Source of the DNA: an uncultured Bacteroidales bacterium
GTDB taxonomy: Bacteria > Bacteroidota > Bacteroidia > Bacteroidales > UBA932
Assembly: GCA_902461985.1 (NCBI GenBank)
Contig: CABQAB010000079.1
Location: forward strand, 1 to 8,440
DNA length: 8,440 bases
Reading direction: 5' to 3'
Part shown: positions 1 to 4,347 of the stretch, piece after piece
Layout of the letters: each line of letters starts with the position of its first letter
Numbering within the stretch: the first letter of the stretch is position 1
Position numbers and translations under genes: made by a program
Notes under the pieces: generated by a model
The model's database searches: none
What the model saw: the letters and a program-made list of their open reading frames with translations, nothing else
Told to the model about the DNA's origin: nothing

Positions 1-303
1 CCGGCCAACGGCGTCTACATCGTCCGTGTCGGACTTCCGGCCCTGTATCCGGACGGCCGCCAACTGTACGGCATGTGCAACATCGGATTTCGGCCTACCG
101 TGAACTGCGGGTCGGACATTACGATAGAGACCAACATCTTTGATTTCGATGAAGAAATCTACAGCCTTCCGCTGCGCATCTCCTTCCTCCGCCGTCTCCG
201 CCCGGAGACCCGCTTCTCCTCCACAACAACCCTCCGCGACCAGCTCCAGGCCGACGCCCGCCTCTGCCGTGAACTCAGTGCTGCAAAAGGATGGGACGCC
301 TAA
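1..303 (+). CDS. ribF: Riboflavin kinase/FAD synthetase, C-terminal fragment (5' end outside window)
   Basis: The frame is open from the first base, so this is the last 100 codons of a longer gene. The fragment matches the flavokinase half of bifunctional RibF, a cytoplasmic enzyme that phosphorylates riboflavin to FMN and adenylylates FMN to FAD. Visible family signatures are PANGVY near the start, then YGMCNIGFRPTV (GMxNIGxRPT is the flavokinase signature, Thr and Asn helping bind the nucleotide and Mg), the IETNIFDFDEEIY stretch with its acidic pair, and a C-terminal LRPETRF...LRDQLQAD helix region. The N-terminal FMN-adenylyltransferase half is not in the window. The internal ATG at 73 is not a start because the family signature begins before it. 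It seems functionally unrelated to the downstream locus, being separated by a terminator-like hairpin and a promoter. Identification is confident; bifunctionality is assumed from the family. Confidence 0.93.
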   Translation, partial: PANGVYIVRVGLPALYPDGRQLYGMCNIGFRPTVNCGSDITIETNIFDFDEEIYSLPLRISFLRRLRPETRFSSTTTLRDQLQADARLCRELSAAKGWDA

Positions 304-311
304 CCTTTTTT
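285..311 (+). terminator. Probable intrinsic terminator overlapping the ribF stop
   Basis: AAAAGG (285-290) pairs with CCTTTT (304-309). After one A-A mismatch the stem continues with TGGG (292-295) against CCTA (299-302, one G-U pair), leaving a 3-nt loop. The 3' arm runs into a T tract (306-311). The hairpin contains the last codons and the TAA stop (301-303) of ribF. The stem is only moderately stable, so termination may be incomplete. It separates ribF from the promoter downstream. Confidence 0.5.
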
Positions 312-331
312 AATTGTTTCGAGGGGAATCA

Positions 332-362
332 TTGCAAAATATCATTTCCGATATTAACTTTG
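332..362 (+). promoter_or_regulatory. Bacteroidota-type promoter for the 406 gene
   Basis: TAACTTTG at 355-362 is a perfect match to the Bacteroidota -7 element TAnnTTTG. TTGC at 332-335 lies 19 nt upstream and matches the loose TTTG-like -33 element at the expected spacing. Transcription would start a few bases after 362, giving a leader of roughly 35-40 nt before the ATG at 406. The leader is AT-rich and has no Shine-Dalgarno sequence, as is usual in this phylum. This is the best promoter in the window and could serve the whole downstream gene set. Confidence 0.72.
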
Positions 363-405
363 CAGAGTGTGATGAACAAGCAAAACCTTAATAATTTTTT
401 ATAAC

Positions 406-1833
406 ATGAAAATCAAATCATTGTTGCTTTCTGCGATGGCTATCGCGACTGCATTTGTTTCGTGTCAGAAAGACGGTGACCTGACCAATCAGCCTGCCTC
501 TGTCTCTCTTGACGTGAAGGAACTGACTTTCGAGGCTGCAGCTAACCAGACCAAAACTGTCAGTCTCACCGTGAACCGCAACTGGGAGGCTGAAGTCCCT
601 GCATCTGCAACCTGGCTCGCAGTAAATCCTGCAAAAGGTGAAGGCTCTGCCGACGCCCAGACTATCGAAATCACTGTCAGTGACGAAAACAAGGGTAACG
701 ACCGTTCGGCTACCATCGCTTTCCGCATCGTCGGAGGCAGGGCAGAACTCAAAGTGACCCAGAAAGGTGAGCAGGGAGCGATTGTTGAGGGTGATGGCTC
801 GCTTGAGAATCCGTATAGTATCGCACAGATATACAAACTTACGAAAGAAGGACCTATCCCGACGAAAGAGGTGTACATAAAGGGTGTTGTAACTTTGCTC
901 GGTGAATTTGGTGGCGCTCAATATGGAAATTATACATACGATTTGTCAGACGATGCTACCCGTTCAAACTGGTACACCATTTTCAGGGGAAAATATATCG
1001 GCGGCGAGAAATTCACGTCCGCAGGCCAGCTCAATATGGGAGATGTTGTAGTTGTATATGGAAAGCCTATTTATTATAATAACCAGACCCCGGAATTTGA
1101 GGCTGGCAGTAAAATCATTACTATCAACGGTTCAGACAAGCCTTCTGCGGGATTCGCTGTAAGTGTTACGGCTCTTTCTGCCCAGGGTTCCGAAACTTCT
1201 GCCAAATTCTCTGTCAGTGCTTCAGAGGGTGTTGCATGGACTGCAACGACAAACAATGCATCTTACACTTGTTCACCTGCTTCGGGCGAAGGTTCTTCAG
1301 ACGTTACTGTCAACTTCCCTGCGAACACTGCAAGTTCTGACGTTACGGTGGTTATCACGGTTTCAACAGATGCTGATGTGCCGGTGAAGTCTCACGAGAT
1401 TACTCTCACCCACAAGGCTGCTGACGCTGCTGGAGTTGTGTCTGTTTCAGCAGATAAAGAGTATCTTGCCGCTAATATGAATGGAAATGTCGGGGATACC
1501 GGTGTGATCACCTATACGAATTCAACAGGAAAGTATGATGGAAGTGTGACGGAACTTAGAATCTACAAAGGCAAAGTTTTGTCTATCAATGCAACATCAG
1601 GTTATACAATCACCGAGGTTATCCTCACTTGTACGGCCGGTGAGAACACCAAACAGGGATTCTACACAACTCCTTCAAATCTTTCCGTAGATGCAGGCGC
1701 AACAGCCGTAGGTACCGTTGCTGATAAAGTTGCTACAATCTCTGTTACCGGTAATACATCAAAGGTTGAATACACTGCAACCGAAAATCAGATGCGTGTA
1801 ACCAATATGATTGTAAAATACAAAGCTCTTTAG
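406..1833 (+). CDS. Surface lipoprotein with BACON, OB-fold-like and Ig-like domains
   Basis: 475 residues. A lipoprotein signal ends at Cys20 (AFVSC), followed by QKDGD, which resembles the acidic export signal that sends Bacteroidota lipoproteins to the cell surface. Residues about 32-120 form a BACON domain: Trp60 and Trp70 sit in the NxxW...WLAVNP.KGEG pattern and the domain ends in KVTQKG. Residues about 128-241 look like an OB-fold (GDGSLENPYSIAQIY, then VYIKGVV, MGDVVVVYGKP) of the type found in Bacteroidota lipoproteins. Residues about 250-338 form a second BACON/Ig-like domain (WTATTN, SPASGEGSSDV, EITLTHK). Residues 342-475 are beta-rich and unassigned. No catalytic motif is visible, so a binding or scaffold role is more likely than an enzyme. 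It is the first gene after the promoter and precedes the nuclease at 1917. The start follows from the signal peptide. Domain architecture is fairly sure; the ligand is unknown. Confidence 0.8.
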   Translation: MKIKSLLLSAMAIATAFVSCQKDGDLTNQPASVSLDVKELTFEAAANQTKTVSLTVNRNWEAEVPASATWLAVNPAKGEGSADAQTIEITVSDENKGNDRSATIAFRIVGGRAELKVTQKGEQGAIVEGDGSLENPYSIAQIYKLTKEGPIPTKEVYIKGVVTLLGEFGGAQYGNYTYDLSDDATRSNWYTIFRGKYIGGEKFTSAGQLNMGDVVVVYGKPIYYNNQTPEFEAGSKIITINGSDKPSAGFAVSVTALSAQGSETSAKFSVSASEGVAWTATTNNASYTCSPASGEGSSDVTVNFPANTASSDVTVVITVSTDADVPVKSHEITLTHKAADAAGVVSVSADKEYLAANMNGNVGDTGVITYTNSTGKYDGSVTELRIYKGKVLSINATSGYTITEVILTCTAGENTKQGFYTTPSNLSVDAGATAVGTVADKVATISVTGNTSKVEYTATENQMRVTNMIVKYKAL

Positions 1834-1838
1834 TTTTG
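1831..1838 (+). promoter_or_regulatory. Possible weak -7 promoter element at the end of the 406 gene
   Basis: TAGTTTTG fits TAnnTTTG exactly and overlaps the TAG stop of the 406 gene. The nearest -33-like TTG is at 1811-1813, only 17 nt upstream, which is shorter than the usual 19-21. If active, it would give the 1917 nuclease its own transcript, with the 1863-1896 hairpin in its leader. An 8-base match with four fixed T positions in AT-rich DNA can occur by chance. Confidence 0.25.
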
Positions 1839-1862
1839 TACTACCATTATTGATAAGATTTC

Positions 1863-1896
1863 AAGGGAAACCCGGCTGCTGGGCCGGGCTTCCCTT
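1863..1896 (+). terminator. GC-rich intergenic hairpin: terminator, attenuator or mRNA-stabilising stem
   Basis: AAGGGAA (1863-1869) pairs with TTCCCTT (1890-1896). After one A-C mismatch, CCCGGC (1871-1876) pairs with GCCGGG (1883-1888), with a 6-nt loop. This 13-bp stem is the strongest in the window's intergenic DNA. It lacks a proper T tract afterwards (only TACTCAC), so it may be a leaky terminator or a processing/stability stem between the 406 lipoprotein and the nuclease at 1917, lowering downstream expression relative to the first gene. Confidence 0.55.
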
Positions 1897-1904
1897 TACT
1901 CACA

Positions 1905-1918
1905 AAAATAAACACAAT
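1905..1918 (+). promoter_or_regulatory. A-rich translation leader, copy 1
   Basis: AAAATAAACACAAT, overlapping the first two bases of the start codon at 1917. The same 14-mer occurs exactly at 4331-4344 and with two mismatches at 3165-3178, each just upstream of a start. No Shine-Dalgarno sequence is present, so this A-rich, unstructured leader probably acts as the ribosome entry region, as is usual for Bacteroidota. Confidence 0.5.
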
Positions 1919-3065
1919 GAAATCAAGATTATTTGCGGCCTTGGCATCCGTTATTCTGATAGTGTCCTGCGACCCTGTGGACAAGCCGGGAGGCGGCTCA
2001 TCGGATGAAGTTTCCGTATCTTTGAGATCTCAGTCAGCTGGAAGCAACAAGGGAAGCGTGTTCGTGACGGTGAACTGCTTCTATGACTGGACTCTTGAAC
2101 TTGATTTCGGCTCAGATGATCAGTGGGCCTCTCTCTCTCATAAGTCGGGGAAAGGCTACAAAAGCAATGTCCTGCTGAATTATGACGCCAATGAAACTGA
2201 CGAAAGCAGGACTGTGAGGATTATACTCAAAAGCAGCCTCGGCGAGGACATGGTTGCCTTCACCCAGGCGAGAAAAGGCTCTACAGGCGTTCAGGAAGGC
2301 TATGGTGCGGACAAGACCAGCTGCTGCTGGCTTGAACTTCCTGAAACCAATGAAGACGACGGCATGGAATGGTTCTGCCATTTCTTTACCTATAACGGCA
2401 CCCAGAAGCGGAACTACTCCTTCTACTACAGCTATTCCGACTATGTGTCGCTCTGGGTGGCATATCCGCTCAATTCCAGCCTCAAGGGCAGCGGCAGCAG
2501 GTCTGACGCGTGGAATTACGACCCGCTGATTCCTTCTGACAAACAGATCAATGTCGTGGACGGCGGCATCTCCGGTTATCAACGAGGGCACCAGCTGCCA
2601 TCTGCAGACCGTTACAGAGGCAATTCAAATCCTCAGACTTTTTACTCCACCAACATCACCCCTCAGCTCGGCGGTTTCAACACGGGTATCTGGGGTAAAT
2701 TGGAAGAAAAGGTGAGGAACTGGTCAATCAGTTCTTCCGTGGACACTATGTATGTGGTTACCGGATGCACAATCTCGAACAGTACGACTAAAGCGAGAGA
2801 CCGCAGCGGACACAGCGTGACTGTGCCTACAGCCTATTGGAAAGCCTGTCTCAGAAGGACGAGGAGCTCCGGCTGGGATGCATGCGGAATCTGGCTTGAC
2901 CATTATAACGCTCCCGGTTCATTGTCTTCGTCTCTGCTTATGACCATAGATGAACTGGAGGAAAAAATAGGCATTGACCTGTATGTGAATCTTCCCGCAC
3001 AGGTGGGCGAGACACGGGCGGCTCAAATCGAGTCCAGACTGAACACCTCGCTGTGGCCGATGTGA
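1917..3065 (+). CDS. Lipoprotein DNA/RNA non-specific endonuclease (NUC1 family) with BACON-like N-terminus
   Basis: 382 residues. The lipobox is IVSC with Cys18, followed by DPVD, so the protein is probably tethered to the outer membrane, likely on the surface. Residues about 32-118 resemble a BACON domain (Trp58, Trp70, a SxKSGKG turn, closing AFTQ). Residues about 150-360 are a Serratia/NucA-type nuclease: YQRGHQ at 221-226 gives the catalytic His225, then STNITPQ (Asn246), FNTGIW (Asn255, the expected Mg ligand) and LEEKVR (Glu263). The spacings from His225 (+21, +30, +38) equal those between His89, Asn110, Asn119 and Glu127 of Serratia nuclease. The usual DRGH motif reads QRGH here. The family cuts single- and double-stranded DNA and RNA to short 5'-phosphorylated oligonucleotides without sequence preference. 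Several cysteines (54, 136, 137, 154, 284, 311, 323) suit an extracytoplasmic disulfide-bearing protein. The family call is firm; surface exposure is inferred. Confidence 0.92.
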   Translation: MKSRLFAALASVILIVSCDPVDKPGGGSSDEVSVSLRSQSAGSNKGSVFVTVNCFYDWTLELDFGSDDQWASLSHKSGKGYKSNVLLNYDANETDESRTVRIILKSSLGEDMVAFTQARKGSTGVQEGYGADKTSCCWLELPETNEDDGMEWFCHFFTYNGTQKRNYSFYYSYSDYVSLWVAYPLNSSLKGSGSRSDAWNYDPLIPSDKQINVVDGGISGYQRGHQLPSADRYRGNSNPQTFYSTNITPQLGGFNTGIWGKLEEKVRNWSISSSVDTMYVVTGCTISNSTTKARDRSGHSVTVPTAYWKACLRRTRSSGWDACGIWLDHYNAPGSLSSSLLMTIDELEEKIGIDLYVNLPAQVGETRAAQIESRLNTSLWPM

Positions 3066-3070
3066 CATTA

Positions 3071-3111
3071 GATCTTTCGACGCGGCGCTTCGCGCCTTGC
3101 TCAAGATGACA
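3071..3111 (+). repeat. Palindromic intergenic repeat, copy 1
   Basis: An imperfect palindrome. ATCTT (3072-3076) pairs with AAGAT (3103-3107), and an inner GGCGC (3084-3088)/GCGCC (3092-3096) stem has a 3-nt loop. Its reverse complement aligns along its whole length with 4279-4319: both begin TGTCATCT, have a GAA loop in the centre, and end in AGATC. It starts a few bases after the nuclease stop codon. It resembles the short REP-like intergenic repeats common in Bacteroidota genomes; that recollection was not checked here. Confidence 0.7.
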
Positions 3112-3122
3112 AATGGGCTCTG

Positions 3123-3139
3123 CTTGCTCAAGATGACAA
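3123..3139 (+). repeat. Partial second copy of the intergenic repeat
   Basis: CTTGCTCAAGATGACAA is an exact 17-bp direct repeat of 3096-3112, 27 bp downstream. It matches only the last arm of the full element at 3071-3111, so it looks like a truncated or partly duplicated copy next to the full one. Together they fill most of the 113-bp gap between the two nuclease genes. Confidence 0.75.
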
Positions 3140-3164
3140 CACTGCATACGATATAAAAACTGAA

Positions 3165-3178
3165 ACAATAGACACAAT
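3165..3178 (+). promoter_or_regulatory. A-rich translation leader, copy 2
   Basis: ACAATAGACACAAT lies immediately before the ATG at 3179 and matches the 14-mer at 1905-1918 and 4331-4344 at 12 of 14 positions. No Shine-Dalgarno sequence and no TAnnTTTG promoter are visible in this gap, so the gene is probably read from an upstream promoter. Confidence 0.42.
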
Positions 3179-4258
3179 ATGAAAAAGACTTTGGCTGTTA
3201 TAGCCGCATTGCTCATCGGAGCGGCTCTGTCCCCTCAGAGTTCCGCCCAGAAGACAAAACAGAACTATGTCATCGGTTTCTACAACTTGGAGAATCTCTT
3301 TGACATATACGATGACCCTGTGAAAAACGATGCCGAGTTCCTTCCGGACGGAAAGAACAAGTGGACACAGGCAAAGTACGAGAAAAAGCTCCATAACATG
3401 GCGACAGTCATAAGAGCCATGGCGGACAACAACAAAAGGTGGCATACCATTCTCGGCGTATCCGAAATCGAAAACAGACTTGTGCTCGAGGACCTTGTGA
3501 GTCAGCCGGAAATTGCGGAGGCAAACTATCAGATTGTGCACTACGACAGCCCGGACCGCCGTGGCGTGGATGTGGCCCTGCTTTACAAGCCTGACCAGTT
3601 CGAGTATGTTGAAAGCGAGTCCATTCCTTTCACTTTCGACTCGGAAATCGACTTCCACGATGTCGATACATCCTATTTCAAGACCCGTGACATCCTCATG
3701 GTGCGCGGAAGAATAGCCGGCGAGGATTTCGCGTTCTATGTGGCCCACCTCCCGTCAAGGATAGGCGGCAAGGGCGGCAATCTCAGAAGCCGCGGCGCGG
3801 AAATCATCTACAACCATTCAAGGGAGCTGGAGAAGAAGTTCCCGGGCATCAAAATCGTGGCAATGGGGGACATGAACGACGATCCTAAGGATATTTCAAT
3901 GGCTCAATATCTCCATGGCAGGGAACGCCTGGAGGACGTGACTCCGGATGATTTCTTCTCACCTTATCTGTCCATGCTTAAGGCGGGCTACGGCTCGCTC
4001 TGCTATCAGGGCGTATGGTGCATCTATGACCTTGAACTCATCAACTACAACCTCGCGCACGCACCTGAAGGCGGTCTCCGCATCCAGCCTGTTACCAGAC
4101 ATCAGGGCCGGGAGTTCTATGGCGTGATTTTCAAGCGTCCGTTCATGACCACACAGAAGGGCACTTACAAGGGCTACCCTTTCAGGACCTTCTCCAACGG
4201 AGCTTTTGCGGGCGGCTACAGCGACCACTATCCGACTTATATCGTCATCGGCAAGTAG
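3179..4258 (+). CDS. Secreted endonuclease/exonuclease/phosphatase (EEP) family hydrolase
   Basis: 359 residues with a type I signal peptide (hydrophobic to about residue 17, likely cleavage after SSA at 23), so the mature enzyme is periplasmic or exported. The EEP (DNase I-like, Mg-dependent phosphoesterase) active-site series is present in order: YNLENLFD (Asn36), GVSEIENR (Glu96, metal ligand), SPDRRGVDVALLY (Arg and Asp of the conserved strand), HLPSR with His190, GDMNDDP (Asp231, Asn233), and the terminal GGYSDHYP with catalytic His350. The HLPSR-GG segment is typical of the Bacteroidota extracellular EEP branch, not of ExoIII or Nocturnin types. Length is normal for that branch. Reported activities in the superfamily include DNase, nucleotidase and phosphatase, so the substrate cannot be read from sequence; neighbouring NUC1 nuclease and transporter favour nucleic acids. 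It lies between two inverted intergenic repeats. The start fits the signal peptide and leader motif. Confidence 0.9.
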   Translation: MKKTLAVIAALLIGAALSPQSSAQKTKQNYVIGFYNLENLFDIYDDPVKNDAEFLPDGKNKWTQAKYEKKLHNMATVIRAMADNNKRWHTILGVSEIENRLVLEDLVSQPEIAEANYQIVHYDSPDRRGVDVALLYKPDQFEYVESESIPFTFDSEIDFHDVDTSYFKTRDILMVRGRIAGEDFAFYVAHLPSRIGGKGGNLRSRGAEIIYNHSRELEKKFPGIKIVAMGDMNDDPKDISMAQYLHGRERLEDVTPDDFFSPYLSMLKAGYGSLCYQGVWCIYDLELINYNLAHAPEGGLRIQPVTRHQGREFYGVIFKRPFMTTQKGTYKGYPFRTFSNGAFAGGYSDHYPTYIVIGK

Positions 4259-4278
4259 TCAGTAGGCAAGTAACCCTC

Positions 4279-4319
4279 TGTCATCTCGACTGAAGCCCGA
4301 AGGGCGTAACGGAGAGATC
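4279..4319 (+). repeat. Palindromic intergenic repeat, copy 2 (inverted relative to 3071-3111)
   Basis: TGTCATCTCGA at its left and GAGAGATC at its right. ATCTC (4283-4287) pairs with GAGAT (4314-4318), and an inner GCCC (4295-4298)/GGGC (4302-4305) stem has a GAA loop. Aligned with the reverse complement of copy 1, the loop and outer ends are conserved while the inner stem bases differ but stay paired. It lies between the EEP gene and the TonB-receptor gene. Confidence 0.7.
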
Positions 4320-4330
4320 CAGCAACAGAC

Positions 4331-4344
4331 AAAATAAACACAAT
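4331..4344 (+). promoter_or_regulatory. A-rich translation leader, copy 3
   Basis: AAAATAAACACAAT, identical to 1905-1918, ends 3 nt before the receptor start at 4348. The rest of this 89-bp gap is filled by the palindromic repeat. No TAnnTTTG promoter is visible, which suggests read-through transcription from upstream. Confidence 0.5.
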
Positions 4345-4347
4345 AAT

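Noticed and set aside
418..921. Antisense frame of 167 codons, with a second antisense frame at 489-878
   Set aside because: Both lie fully opposite a gene with a clear lipoprotein signal and recognised domains, have no family motif, and have no promoter or leader.
2112..2591. Antisense frame of 159 codons opposite the NUC1 gene
   Set aside because: No signal, motif or start context; the sense strand encodes the catalytic nuclease domain.
3071..3139. CRISPR array or tRNA
   Set aside because: Only one and a half repeat units with no regular spacers, and no cloverleaf or T-loop sequence could be found.
3128..3748. Antisense frame of 206 codons across the start of the EEP gene
   Set aside because: It runs opposite conserved EEP active-site codons and shows no recognisable protein features; it is a by-product of codon use in the real gene.
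3179..4258. Exodeoxyribonuclease III (DNA repair)
   Set aside because: The protein has a signal peptide and the HLPSR-GG variant of the extracellular Bacteroidota EEP branch, not a cytoplasmic repair enzyme's layout.
3071..4319. Insertion sequence or transposon carrying the EEP gene
   Set aside because: The flanking repeats are short REP-like palindromes, there is no transposase or target duplication visible, and the gene's codon use looks like its neighbours'.
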